DNA of 53,548 nucleotides, from NCBI GenBank assembly GCA_002285055.1, contig NQYJ01000011.1, forward strand, positions 1-53,548. The letters run 5' to 3'. A program made the translations under genes and the position numbers. The notes below the pieces were generated by a model, which was not told the DNA's origin, made no database searches, and saw nothing but the letters and a program-made list of their open reading frames with translations. Numbering within the stretch: position 1 is the first letter of the stretch; every line of letters begins with the position of its first letter. The DNA comes from Candidatus Izimoplasma sp. ZiA1. Its GTDB lineage: Bacteria; Bacillota_I; Bacilli_A; Izemoplasmatales; Izemoplasmataceae. Shown one piece after another: positions 25,961-34,302 of this stretch.

Positions 25961-27100
25961 ATGAATATACTTATAGCAATTGATTCTTTTAAAGGATCGT
26001 TATCAACTATTGAACTATCAAATGCAATTGAACAAGGAATTAAAGAAGTTTCTTTGGATTATTGCATAAAAAAAACACCGATTGCTGATGGTGGTGAAGG
26101 AACTTATCAAACATTAGTAGATGGTCTTGGTGGAACATTAGTAGAAGTTAATGTTAAAGATCCATTATTTAAAAACATTACATCAGAGTACGGTATTTTA
26201 AAAGATAATACAGCCGTTATTGAAATGGCAAGCTCATCTGGATTACCTCTTGTTCCTGAACACTTACAAAACCCGCTTAATACAACAACTTATGGTGTAG
26301 GTGAAATGATTAAAGATGCAATTATCAAAGGTTGTAGAAACTTCATTATAGGTATTGGTGGTAGTGCAACAAATGATGGTGGTATTGGAATGCTTAATGC
26401 TCTTGGTTATCAGTTTTTAGATCAAGATAACAATGAGTTACCAGCAATTGGTAAATCATTACCTTTTATCAAATCAATTAATGATTCAAATAAACTTAAA
26501 ATCTTAGACGAATGCAAGCTCTTAATTGCTTGTGATGTTGATAATCCTTTTTACGGACCTAGAGGAGCTGCCTATGTTTATGGGCCTCAAAAAGGTGCGA
26601 CTGAGGAAGATGTCATCTATTTAGATAATGGCTTAAAATCTTTTGCCAAAGTCATCACCAATAAATATGGTGTATCAATCGACAACCTAAGTGGTGCTGG
26701 AGCAGCAGGAGGATTAGGTGGAGGTTTTAGTGCTTTCTTAAATGCAACATTAAAACCAGGAGTAGACATTATATTTGAAAAACTTGAGATAGAATCATTA
26801 ATAAAAGATGCTGACATAATATTTACAGGAGAAGGTAGACTTGATTTTCAAACAGTTATGGGTAAAGCTCCAATTGGTGTTGCAAAGCTAGCTAAAAAAT
26901 ATGATAAAACAGTTATTGCATTAGCTGGTAGTGTAACTGATGAGGCTTACAATGCTCACGATTATGGAGTCACATCAATGTTTTCAATTTTAGATCAACC
27001 ATTAACACTTAACGAGGCAATGGATAAGGAACGTTCTTATCACTTAGTTAAAAAATCTGTTAATGAAATCATCCGTTTAATAAATAAATTATCAAAATAA
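25961..27100 (+). CDS. glxK: Glycerate kinase (GlxK/GarK family)
   Basis: Phosphorylates D-glycerate (2- or 3-phosphoglycerate product depending on class) for entry to glycolysis. The family signature is visible: IAIDSFKGSLST at the start, TPIADGGEGT (roughly residues 40-49), IEMASSSGLPLV, GIGGSATNDGG(I)GML and the late GEGRLDFQT. The length of 379 aa is normal. Second gene after the permease, sharing its promoter, operators and cre-like site. It ends at a bidirectional terminator. Confidence 0.94.
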   Translation: MNILIAIDSFKGSLSTIELSNAIEQGIKEVSLDYCIKKTPIADGGEGTYQTLVDGLGGTLVEVNVKDPLFKNITSEYGILKDNTAVIEMASSSGLPLVPEHLQNPLNTTTYGVGEMIKDAIIKGCRNFIIGIGGSATNDGGIGMLNALGYQFLDQDNNELPAIGKSLPFIKSINDSNKLKILDECKLLIACDVDNPFYGPRGAAYVYGPQKGATEEDVIYLDNGLKSFAKVITNKYGVSIDNLSGAGAAGGLGGGFSAFLNATLKPGVDIIFEKLEIESLIKDADIIFTGEGRLDFQTVMGKAPIGVAKLAKKYDKTVIALAGSVTDEAYNAHDYGVTSMFSILDQPLTLNEAMDKERSYHLVKKSVNEIIRLINKLSK

Positions 27101-27124
27101 AAACCCACATTTGTGGGTTTTTTT
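27099..27124. terminator. Bidirectional terminator between glxK and the minus-strand membrane gene
   Basis: The arms AAAAACCCACA / TGTGGGTTTTT are flanked by a T run on the plus strand and an A run that reads as T on the minus strand. The convergent genes stop at or inside its edges. Confidence 0.9.
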
Positions 27125-27617
27125 ATACTGCTGTTTCAACTAATTTATACAAAACATAAAGGTTAGCAAATAAAATCGGATAATAACCTAAGAATAATGG
27201 TGTGAATGCTCTTTTAAAACTTATGTTATTCATTGTTTCATCAGTCATTATTTTACTTTTAACAACAAATAATAGTCCTGAAATAAGTGTTAAAGCATTA
27301 ATAACTCCAACAAATGTAACGACACTTGAAACACTGCTAATTATATCAAATGGATAGGCTACAAATATTGATATATATAGTAATAAATAACTTACTATAT
27401 AAAATACCATTAACATATAAATTTCAATTTTTTTACTATTACCTTTGATTTCAAATTTCTTATAACTATAAACAACATGGATTATTGCTGGTAAAATCAT
27501 AACGATTAAACTCGCCATACCAAAAATAAATATTACTGTTTGGTTTTCACCAACATTATTGATTAAATAGGTAAATGGTAAAAGTATACCAAGTCCTGTT
27601 AAGTATTTAAAATTCAT
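27123..27617 (-). CDS. Polytopic membrane protein of unknown function
   Basis: A 164-aa protein with five likely membrane helices and little else; I do not recognise the family. The start is ATG at 27617, 6 nt after AAGAAGGTT; an in-frame TTG 18 nt upstream precedes that site. An extended -10 lies 24-32 nt upstream of the ATG. It is transcribed alone and ends in the terminator shared with glxK. Confidence 0.6.
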   Translation of the reverse strand: MNFKYLTGLGILLPFTYLINNVGENQTVIFIFGMASLIVMILPAIIHVVYSYKKFEIKGNSKKIEIYMLMVFYIVSYLLLYISIFVAYPFDIISSVSSVVTFVGVINALTLISGLLFVVKSKIMTDETMNNISFKRAFTPLFLGYYPILFANLYVLYKLVETAV

Positions 27618-27640
27618 CTTAAAACCTTCTTTCAAATGAT

Positions 27641-27649
27641 ATTATACCA
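27641..27649 (-). promoter_or_regulatory. Extended -10 promoter of the minus-strand membrane gene
   Basis: Read on the minus strand this is TGGTATAAT (TGnTATAAT), 24 nt before the start codon at 27617. No -35 at proper spacing is evident. Confidence 0.5.
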
Positions 27650-27683
27650 TTTATTTGATAAATTATATGACAAAGATATGAAA

Positions 27684-27718
27684 AAAACTGACCATAAATA
27701 AATTTAAAGGTCAGTTTT
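27684..27718 (-). terminator. Terminator of the ferritin gene
   Basis: The arms AAAACTGACC / GGTCAGTTTT surround a 15-nt AT loop, with a T run on the minus strand immediately below 27684. It lies 10 nt beyond the ferritin stop. Confidence 0.85.
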
Positions 27719-27727
27719 TAATTACAA

Positions 27728-28228
27728 TTATTTAACTACTGGTTCAGTGAAAACTCTAACTTGAGCTTCTTTATCTAATAAATATAAACCGCTATCTTTA
27801 ACTAATTTAATTTTATCAATCATTTTACCAAAACTATCTTCCTCTTCAACTTGTTCATCAACAAACCATTGGAAGAATGAAATTGCTGCATAATCTTTAA
27901 CTTCATGAGCAATTGTCATTATGTTATTAATTCTTGCAGTAACTTTTAACTCATGAGCCAAAGATGTTTCAAAAACATCTAATAATGATTTAAATTCATT
28001 TTCAGGATCTGCAAATCCTCTTATGTTTACTCTTCCCCCACGTTCATTTAAGTATGCAATCATTGTTTTTGCATGGAATAATTCTTCTTGATATTGAACA
28101 CCCATCCAGTTTTCAAAACCTTCTAATCCAAGAGTTGAAATATAACTTTGCATCGCTAAATAAATATGAGCAGATTCAATTTCGAAATTAATTTGATCGT
28201 TTATTGCATTTTCTAATTTATTATTCAT
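27728..28228 (-). CDS. ftnA: Non-heme ferritin
   Basis: Iron-storage protein that oxidises Fe2+ and mineralises it in a 24-subunit shell. Ferroxidase-centre residues are visible in INFEIESAHIYLAM (first Glu), QEELFHAKTM (Glu and His of the ExxH motif) and the later VDEQVEEE. The length of 166 aa is typical. GGAGG lies 7 nt before the ATG at 28228. It has its own promoter immediately after rnhC and its own terminator, so it is monocistronic. Confidence 0.95.
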   Translation of the reverse strand: MNNKLENAINDQINFEIESAHIYLAMQSYISTLGLEGFENWMGVQYQEELFHAKTMIAYLNERGGRVNIRGFADPENEFKSLLDVFETSLAHELKVTARINNIMTIAHEVKDYAAISFFQWFVDEQVEEEDSFGKMIDKIKLVKDSGLYLLDKEAQVRVFTEPVVK

Positions 28229-28254
28229 TTTTAATACCTCCATTTTTCTATTAT

Positions 28255-28282
28255 ATTATAACATCTTAAATAGCTTTTTCAA
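28255..28282 (-). promoter_or_regulatory. Promoter of the ferritin gene
   Basis: On the minus strand: TTGAAA (28282-28277), a 16-nt spacer and TATAAT (28260-28255), with TGT making an extended -10. The -35 abuts the rnhC stop codon. No Fur-box-like 19-bp repeat is evident beside it. Confidence 0.75.
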
Positions 28283-29191
28283 CTATTCTTTAGCTAATTC
28301 TCTAGCTTTTTCAAGGGTCTTAAAATTAAGTTTAGCTATCTTTCTTAAAAATGGTTCCCCTTTTGATTTGATTATCCTAGCAGCAAGTAAATCAACACTA
28401 GAAGAAGCTCCTTTTAAAAGCTCTAAATCAATTTCATCACTTAACTTATCCATATGTTTTAAAAAAGCATAACGGGCAACAATACTTCCCATTGCAACAC
28501 TCGCAAACTTACTTTCAGCTTTTTGTTTTAAAGTTATATCCTTATAAACATTATCCTCATCAACCAAATAACCAAAGTATAGTTTTTGATTCGCAAACTC
28601 ATCAACAATAACCTTTGGTTTTAGATTAATCTTATTAGTTAGGTTAATGATAGCTTTATTATGCATGTATGCCTTGATTTTGTTCATGTTATAGCCTTTA
28701 TCAGTTAAATCGTTATATAACTCATTGTGAAGAGTTAAAAGGCTGTAAGGGTAATTTTCAGTGATTACCTTACCAAGTTCTAAAATTGTATCATCTTTAA
28801 TCTTTTTTGAATCATCAATTTTTAATTTTTTTGTGAAATCAACCATACCTTCACTTAAATAAACAGCGCATACAGTTATTGGTCCAAAAAAATCACCAGT
28901 ACCGACTTCATCACTACCAATTGAAGAAAGGTAATAATCGTTCTTTATTACTGGAAGTTCAATCTCGTCAATAACAACATCTTTTCCAAACATTAATGCC
29001 CACATATCATATTCTTCTTTTGCATCTTTACCTTGGAACATAACTTTTAAACTTTTATATACAGTGACACTAATATAATCAGTCTTCGCAGAGAATATTA
29101 CTGATGGATTTTTTGATTCAGTAATGTAATCTTTGTAAAAAGTCATGATCCTTTTTAATTCAATATTATCAACAATCATCACAAAGTTCAA
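28283..29191 (-). CDS. rnhC: Ribonuclease HIII
   Basis: Endonuclease degrading the RNA strand of RNA-DNA hybrids. The C-terminal catalytic domain begins with IGSDEVGTGDFFGPI, the Asp-Glu signature of RNase HII/HIII; the N-terminal TBP-like substrate-binding domain is present (roughly residues 1-90), which distinguishes HIII from HII. Start: AAGGAG lies 9 nt before TTG 29191, giving 302 aa close to Bacillus RnhC; GTG 29182 and ATG 29179 are alternatives with poorer spacing. It is divergent from mutS2, as often seen in Firmicutes. Confidence 0.92.
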   Translation of the reverse strand: MNFVMIVDNIELKRIMTFYKDYITESKNPSVIFSAKTDYISVTVYKSLKVMFQGKDAKEEYDMWALMFGKDVVIDEIELPVIKNDYYLSSIGSDEVGTGDFFGPITVCAVYLSEGMVDFTKKLKIDDSKKIKDDTILELGKVITENYPYSLLTLHNELYNDLTDKGYNMNKIKAYMHNKAIINLTNKINLKPKVIVDEFANQKLYFGYLVDEDNVYKDITLKQKAESKFASVAMGSIVARYAFLKHMDKLSDEIDLELLKGASSSVDLLAARIIKSKGEPFLRKIAKLNFKTLEKARELAKE

Positions 29192-29261
29192 AAAACCACG
29201 CTCCTTTACTATTATTTTACCATAATATTTGATAAAATAATAAAGGATTAGGAGTGATAAA

Positions 29262-31580
29262 ATGCATTTTGACAAAAAAGCACTTGAATTTGACAAAATA
29301 TTAGAAGAACTGACAACTTTTTGTCAAACTAATAAGGGTAAAGAATTAATAAAACAAATAGAACCAACTGATAATCCCTTATTAATTAACCGTTTATTAA
29401 AAGAAACAAATCACGCATTAAAAATAGTAACTAACTATTTAGATGCTCCTTTTGGTGGAATTAGAGATATAACTGAGACACTTAAAAAAGCAAAAATATA
29501 TTCAGTATTAAGACCAAATGAATTTATTGATATTATTGGTTTAATTGATGGGACATCTACATTAGTAAAATATTATGACCAATCGATTGAAAATGAAATA
29601 GTTGATGAGTCCTTAAATCCATATTTTAATAACCTTGTGGTTCCTAAACATTTAAAGAATAACATAAATATGGTTATTAGTGAGCGCGGTGAAGTTTACT
29701 CAAATGCTTCAAGTGAGTTATCAAGAATTAGAAACCAAATCAATATTAAAGAAAGAAGAATCACTGAAAAACTAAACTTAATCCTAAATCGCGATAAAGA
29801 TAGTTTAAGTGAATCGTTTATCACATTTAGAAATGGTAGATTTACTTTACCAGTTAAAACAAGTGATAAAAACAAATTTAAAGGAACAATCATTGATTAT
29901 TCAAGTAGTGGTGAAACAGTTTATATGGAACCATCAGTAATAAATGATATTAACAATGAAATCAGCATCTTAAAAATTGATGAGGAAAAAGAAATAGAAA
30001 GAATACTTAGAGACTTAAGTTTAGAAGTAACAGAGAACTATGAAGTATTAAAACTAGACTTTGAAACTATTAGTGTTTTAGATACAGTATTTGCTAAAGC
30101 TAGATACGCAAGTAAATACGAATGTACGATGCCTATAATCACTGATAATGAAATTAATCTTATTAAAGCAAGACATCCACTAATAAATCAAGATGAAGTT
30201 GTTGCTAATATGATTACTTTTGAAAAGAATGAAAAAGCAATTTTAATTACAGGACCAAATACTGGTGGTAAAACAGTAACTTTAAAAACAATGGGGCTGT
30301 TATCAATAATGACTCAATCAGGTTTATTAATTCCTGTAAGAGAAGAAAGTAAAATTATGATATTCGATAATATCTTCGCAGACATTGGTGATGAGCAATC
30401 AATTGAACAATCTCTATCAACGTTTTCATCACATATGACAAATATCATAAAAATATTAAATGATATAACTCCAAATTCACTTATTCTATTAGATGAACTA
30501 GGTAGTGGTACCGATCCAAAAGAAGGAGCAAGTCTTGCGATTGCTATTCTAGATTACTTAACAAAGTTTGATATTAAAATTATTGCCACTACTCATTATT
30601 CAGAACTAAAAGCCTATGCTTATAAAAAAGAAAATATAGTTAACGCTAGTGTTGAGTTTAATGTTGATACATTATCACCAACATATAAGTTAATCCTTGG
30701 AACACCTGGTAAATCAAATGCACTACTTATTAGTGAGAGACTAGGGCTATTTAAAGAAATAATTGAAGATGCTAAATCAAATATATTAACTCAAGCAAGT
30801 GAAGTTACTGATTTAATTAATAAGCTTGAAATTAAAGGTAATCAATTAGAAGGTAAAATAACTGAATATGAGTTACTAATTGATTCTGAGAAAGCAATTG
30901 TTAAAGAAAACCAAGAACTTACTCAAAAATTAAGAGAAAAAGAATCAAAACTAAAAGAAAAAATTATATTAGAAGAATCATCCCTAATAAAAGAAACAAA
31001 ATTTAAAGCAGAAGAACTTCTAAAAGAGCTTCAAGCTAAACTAGATGATGATGATTTGAAAGCTCATGAAATTGCAGAACTAAAATACAAAGTTAAAAAT
31101 CTTAGAGAGCAACAAACAAATATCGAGAACAACGAAAATATAATTTATGAAGTAGGAGATTTTGTTACAGTCTTAAAATTTAATCGCCCTGGAGAATTAC
31201 TAGAAAAAACTAAAGGTAACAAGTGGATTGTAAAAATGGGTTCACTACAATCAGTTTATAAAGAATCAGAATTTCAGTTTTTAAAGAAAAAATCGACTAA
31301 AAAAACTAAAAAAGCTATTAACACAAAAATAAAAAAACATGTTAAAACTGAACTGGATTTAAGAGGTATGAGATATGAAGAAGCATTAATTGCATTAGAC
31401 AAGTATATTGATGACTGTTTAATTGGCAATATCCCCTTTGCTACTATCATTCATGGTTATGGTACATTAACTATAAGAAAGCTTGTTAAAGAGTACTTAA
31501 CATCAAATAAACTTGTTAAATCTCATCGTGATGGTGAAGGTAATGAAGGTGGAAACGGAGTAACAGTAGCATATTTTTAA
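29262..31580 (+). CDS. mutS2: Endonuclease MutS2
   Basis: MutS-type ATPase; MutS2 proteins suppress recombination and, in Bacillus, act on collided ribosomes. It lacks the mismatch-recognition domain of MutS1. Order: helical lever/clamp region (residues 1 to about 310), ATPase with Walker A GPNTGGKT at 331-338, Walker B LILLDELGSGTDP, a long coiled coil (roughly 510-640) and a C-terminal Smr nuclease domain (LDLRGMRYEEAL, then HGYGTLTIRK). The Smr motif reads HGYGTL where HGxGTG is usual. 772 aa. AGGAG lies 8 nt before the ATG. Confidence 0.95.
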   Translation: MHFDKKALEFDKILEELTTFCQTNKGKELIKQIEPTDNPLLINRLLKETNHALKIVTNYLDAPFGGIRDITETLKKAKIYSVLRPNEFIDIIGLIDGTSTLVKYYDQSIENEIVDESLNPYFNNLVVPKHLKNNINMVISERGEVYSNASSELSRIRNQINIKERRITEKLNLILNRDKDSLSESFITFRNGRFTLPVKTSDKNKFKGTIIDYSSSGETVYMEPSVINDINNEISILKIDEEKEIERILRDLSLEVTENYEVLKLDFETISVLDTVFAKARYASKYECTMPIITDNEINLIKARHPLINQDEVVANMITFEKNEKAILITGPNTGGKTVTLKTMGLLSIMTQSGLLIPVREESKIMIFDNIFADIGDEQSIEQSLSTFSSHMTNIIKILNDITPNSLILLDELGSGTDPKEGASLAIAILDYLTKFDIKIIATTHYSELKAYAYKKENIVNASVEFNVDTLSPTYKLILGTPGKSNALLISERLGLFKEIIEDAKSNILTQASEVTDLINKLEIKGNQLEGKITEYELLIDSEKAIVKENQELTQKLREKESKLKEKIILEESSLIKETKFKAEELLKELQAKLDDDDLKAHEIAELKYKVKNLREQQTNIENNENIIYEVGDFVTVLKFNRPGELLEKTKGNKWIVKMGSLQSVYKESEFQFLKKKSTKKTKKAINTKIKKHVKTELDLRGMRYEEALIALDKYIDDCLIGNIPFATIIHGYGTLTIRKLVKEYLTSNKLVKSHRDGEGNEGGNGVTVAYF

Positions 31581-31599
31581 TAAAAATCACGCGAAATGA

Positions 31600-31628
31600 T
31601 TGCATACTAAATAGTAAATTAGTATAAT
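31600..31628 (+). promoter_or_regulatory. Promoter of trxA
   Basis: TTGCAT (31600-31605), a 17-nt spacer and TATAAT (31623-31628), 30 nt before the start codon. It is among the best sigma-A-type promoters in the window. Confidence 0.85.
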
Positions 31629-31657
31629 AAGTGTGTATTTTAAAGGAGGAGAAAAAA

Positions 31658-31966
31658 ATGGCTGTAATTTACGCAGATGTAAATGATTTTGATGAAAAAA
31701 TTAAAGAAGGATTAATTGTTTTAGACTTCTATGCAGATTGGTGCGGTCCTTGTAAAATGATTGGTCCGGTATTAGAAGCTATTGATGCTGAAAATGAGGA
31801 TATTAAAGTTGTAAAAGTAAACGTTGATGAAAACATCTCTTTAGCACAAAGATATGGAGTACAAGGTATTCCTGCTTTATTCGTTTTAAAAGATAGCGAA
31901 GTAATTGGACAAAGAGCTGGTTTCATGCCTAAAGAAGCTTTAGTTAATTGGGTAAAAAGTCTATAA
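31658..31966 (+). CDS. trxA: Thioredoxin
   Basis: Small disulfide reductase. The active-site WCGPC has Cys29 and Cys32, and the cis-proline region GIPALFVLK follows. The length of 102 aa is standard. AAAGGAGGAG selects ATG 31658; an in-frame GTG 27 nt upstream is rejected because it precedes the ribosome site. It is monocistronic, with its own promoter and terminator, and is the likely electron donor for MsrA. Confidence 0.97.
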   Translation: MAVIYADVNDFDEKIKEGLIVLDFYADWCGPCKMIGPVLEAIDAENEDIKVVKVNVDENISLAQRYGVQGIPALFVLKDSEVIGQRAGFMPKEALVNWVKSL

Positions 31967-31971
31967 AAAAT

Positions 31972-31999
31972 ACCAAGATAAAATCTTGGTTTTTTTTTT
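31972..31999 (+). terminator. Terminator of trxA
   Basis: The arms ACCAAGAT / ATCTTGGT (31972-31979 / 31983-31990) are followed by nine or more T. The TTGGTT in its right arm also serves as the likely -35 of the truB promoter. Confidence 0.92.
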
Positions 32000-32014
32000 A
32001 CTTTAATGTATAAT
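31986..32014 (+). promoter_or_regulatory. Promoter of truB-ribF overlapping the trxA terminator
   Basis: TTGGTT (31986-31991), a 17-nt spacer and TATAAT (32009-32014) with an extended TGTATAAT. Transcription would start near 32021, only about 10 nt before the truB ATG. Confidence 0.6.
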
Positions 32015-32029
32015 CAAGTTGGTGATAAT

Positions 32030-32932
32030 ATGGATGGTATTTTATTAGTCAATAAACCTAAAGATTTTACATCACATGATGTTGTAAGTGTCTTAAGAGG
32101 TATATTAAAAACAAAAAAAGTTGGTCATACAGGTACACTTGATCCAGATGCTACTGGTTTGCTTGTTATTGGAGTCAATAAAGGAACAAAAATAATGAAG
32201 TTTCTTAATAGCGATGAAAAAGCATATCAAGCTAGTGTCTATTTAGGAAAAACGACTGACACTCTTGATAATTGTGGTGAAGTTATCAAAGATGAACCAA
32301 TTACTGAGGAAATAAAAGACATAGAAGCAGTATTAAAAACTTTTGTTGGAGATTATACTCAAACTCCACCTATGTATTCAGCAATTAAATACAAAGGTAA
32401 AAGATTATATGAATATGCTAGAAAAGGAATCATCATTGATGATATCCCCTCAAGAACCATAAATATAAAAGAAATCAGACAAACAAGTCCTCTTAGAGAT
32501 ATAGATCAAAACTATAAGATTTTTGATTATTATGTTCATGCCTCTAAAGGGATTTATATAAGAACTTTGTCTTATGATATTGGTAAAAAGTTAAATGTTC
32601 CTGCTTATAATTACTCATTACATAGAGTAATAGCCGGTAACTTTAATGTGAAAGATGCATTTACATTAGATGATATAAGAGCTGGTAAACATAAAATAAT
32701 CGCATTAAGTGATGCATTAAGCATTTTTCCTAGTATAATGATAAATGAAAAAACATTATCGAGAGTTCTATCAGGTATGAGTTTATATAATAAATACTCA
32801 ATAACTGATTATGCTAGAGTTATAGATAAAGATAATAACTTAATAGCTATCTATCGATATGATAAAGAAAAAGACTTACTACTTGCAGAGAATGTCTTTT
32901 ATACAAAAGGTGATTACAATGGAAATTATTAA
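32030..32932 (+). CDS. truB: tRNA pseudouridine-55 synthase
   Basis: Makes pseudouridine 55 in the T loop of tRNAs. The catalytic motif KVGHTGTLDPDATGLL contains the nucleophilic Asp (near residue 39), and MDGILLVNKPKDFTSHDVV is the canonical N-terminus. Start: ATG 32030 follows GGTGAT; an in-frame ATG at 32006 is part of the promoter -10 and is rejected. 300 aa. Overlaps ribF by 14 nt. Confidence 0.95.
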   Translation: MDGILLVNKPKDFTSHDVVSVLRGILKTKKVGHTGTLDPDATGLLVIGVNKGTKIMKFLNSDEKAYQASVYLGKTTDTLDNCGEVIKDEPITEEIKDIEAVLKTFVGDYTQTPPMYSAIKYKGKRLYEYARKGIIIDDIPSRTINIKEIRQTSPLRDIDQNYKIFDYYVHASKGIYIRTLSYDIGKKLNVPAYNYSLHRVIAGNFNVKDAFTLDDIRAGKHKIIALSDALSIFPSIMINEKTLSRVLSGMSLYNKYSITDYARVIDKDNNLIAIYRYDKEKDLLLAENVFYTKGDYNGNY

Positions 32933-33821
32933 ATTAAATGGTGTAAAAATTGAAAAAGATAGTATATGTGCTATTGGTTTTTTTGATGGAGTTCACTCTG
33001 CTCATAAACAACTAATCAATAAAACAATTGAAATAGGGAATCAAATGGGGCTTAAAAAAGGTGTTATCACTTTTGATGTTCACCCAAAAAGTGTTTTGTT
33101 TGATTTAGATTATAAGTATTTAACACCTTTAAATAAGAAAATCGAAGTTCTTAAAGAATTTGATTTGGATTATTTATATGTTATTGAATTTAGTAAGGAA
33201 AAAGCAAGTTTATCTCCAGAGGATTTTATCAACTTTTATTTAGGTGGTATTCATACAATCGTCTGTGGTTTTGATTTTAAGTTTGGTGTTAGGGGTTCAG
33301 GTAATGTCGAAACTTTAAAAGCTTCACATAACTTTAATACAGTTGTGGTAAAAGAAGTGACTTTCGATGGCTTCAAAGTTGGTTCTACACATATTAGAGA
33401 TTTAATAAACTCAGGACAAGTAGAAAATGTAATTGACGTATTAGGAGATTATTATTCAATTAAAGGTGAAGTTATTCATGGGGCAAAAAAAGGTCGCATG
33501 ATTGGTTATCCAACCGCAAATGTTGATACTACTAATTATTTAATTCCAAAAAAAGGTGTATATACAACACTGACAAAAGTAGATGGTGTTTGGTATAAAT
33601 CTATGAGTAGTATTGGACATAATCCTACATTAAATTGTATGGTAAATGTTAGTGTTGAATCACATATCTTTGATTTTAATCAAGATATATATGGTAAAAC
33701 GATTGAAGTGAAGTTTGTAAAACGCCTAAGAAACGAGGAAAAGTTCGCATCAATAGAAGATTTAGTTAAAAAAATTGATGAGGATAAAGTTCACTCGTTA
33801 GAAATATTAAAAAACATCTAA
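32919..33821 (+). CDS. ribF: Bifunctional riboflavin kinase/FAD synthetase
   Basis: Converts riboflavin to FMN and FMN to FAD. The N-terminal adenylyltransferase domain has GFFDGVHSAHKQLI (the HxxH-like nucleotide motif, roughly residues 19-32), and the C-terminal flavokinase domain has GRMIGYPTANV near residue 191. The length of 300 aa is typical. AAGGTGAT fits ATG 32919, inside the truB 3' end. The order truB-ribF-rpsO is conserved in Firmicutes. Confidence 0.96.
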   Translation: MEIIKLNGVKIEKDSICAIGFFDGVHSAHKQLINKTIEIGNQMGLKKGVITFDVHPKSVLFDLDYKYLTPLNKKIEVLKEFDLDYLYVIEFSKEKASLSPEDFINFYLGGIHTIVCGFDFKFGVRGSGNVETLKASHNFNTVVVKEVTFDGFKVGSTHIRDLINSGQVENVIDVLGDYYSIKGEVIHGAKKGRMIGYPTANVDTTNYLIPKKGVYTTLTKVDGVWYKSMSSIGHNPTLNCMVNVSVESHIFDFNQDIYGKTIEVKFVKRLRNEEKFASIEDLVKKIDEDKVHSLEILKNI

Positions 33822-33827
33822 AAACAC

Positions 33828-33855
33828 TTGAAATGTAAATACATTATGATATAAT
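33828..33855 (+). promoter_or_regulatory. Promoter of rpsO
   Basis: TTGAAA (33828-33833), a 16-nt spacer and TATAAT (33850-33855) with TGA before it (extended -10). Transcription would start near 33862. Confidence 0.8.
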
Positions 33856-33861
33856 TATTAC

Positions 33862-33925
33862 GCGCCTAGACTTTGTTTTACGTTCCTCTAACGTACTACT
33901 AGGTTTATGGTAAGAAAAAAATAAA
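33862..33925 (+). promoter_or_regulatory. Structured rpsO leader, candidate S15 autoregulatory RNA
   Basis: The short leader can fold with an outer helix CCTAG (33865-33869) / CTAGG (33899-33903) and an inner hairpin TACGTT (33879-33884) / AACGTA (33890-33895) with loop CCTCT. S15 represses its own mRNA through leader structures in several bacteria. This fold is read by eye, and the match to any known S15 class is unproven. Confidence 0.45.
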
Positions 33926-33939
33926 AGGAGGAAACAACA

Positions 33940-34209
33940 ATGGCATTAACAAAAGAGCAAAAATTACAAATCGTTCAAGATTATAGAGTTAAAGATGGGG
34001 ATACAGGAAGTCCTGAAGTTCAAATCGCTTTATTAACTACTGAAATTAATGAATTAAATGCACATTTAAAAACTCATATTCATGATCATCATTCAAGACG
34101 TGGATTACTTAAAAAAGTTGGTCACAGAAGAAACTTACTTAAATATTTAGCTAAGAAAGATGTAGTTAGATATAGAGAGTTAATTAAACGTTTAGGTTTA
34201 AGAAGATAG
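33940..34209 (+). CDS. rpsO: 30S ribosomal protein S15
   Basis: Primary 16S rRNA-binding protein of the platform. The 89-aa sequence has the standard [36 protein letters not shown] and a basic C-terminus. AAAGGAGG precedes the ATG. Its own promoter and terminator flank it; pnp, usually adjacent in other bacteria, lies 2.6 kb downstream here. Confidence 0.98.
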   Translation: MALTKEQKLQIVQDYRVKDGDTGSPEVQIALLTTEINELNAHLKTHIHDHHSRRGLLKKVGHRRNLLKYLAKKDVVRYRELIKRLGLRR

Positions 34210-34217
34210 TTAAAATT

Positions 34218-34246
34218 AAAACGAGTGAAAACTCGTTTTTTTTATT
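34218..34246 (+). terminator. Terminator of rpsO
   Basis: The arms AAAACGAGT / ACTCGTTTT close a GAAA tetraloop (34227-34230) and are followed by a run of T. Confidence 0.93.
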
Positions 34247-34275
34247 AAATAAATATCATTATTAATAGTTGACTA

Positions 34276-34284
34276 TGTTATAAT
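34276..34284 (+). promoter_or_regulatory. Extended -10 promoter of the second AI-2E gene
   Basis: TGTTATAAT (TGnTATAAT). A TTGACT at 34269-34274 is too close to act as its -35. Confidence 0.5.
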
Positions 34285-34302
34285 TGTTTTGAGGTGATTT
34301 AT

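Noticed and set aside
34269..34284. TTGACT at 34269 as the -35 for the second AI-2E gene
   Set aside because: It is only 4 nt from the -10 TATAAT, so it cannot form a normal promoter; the extended -10 explains the site better.
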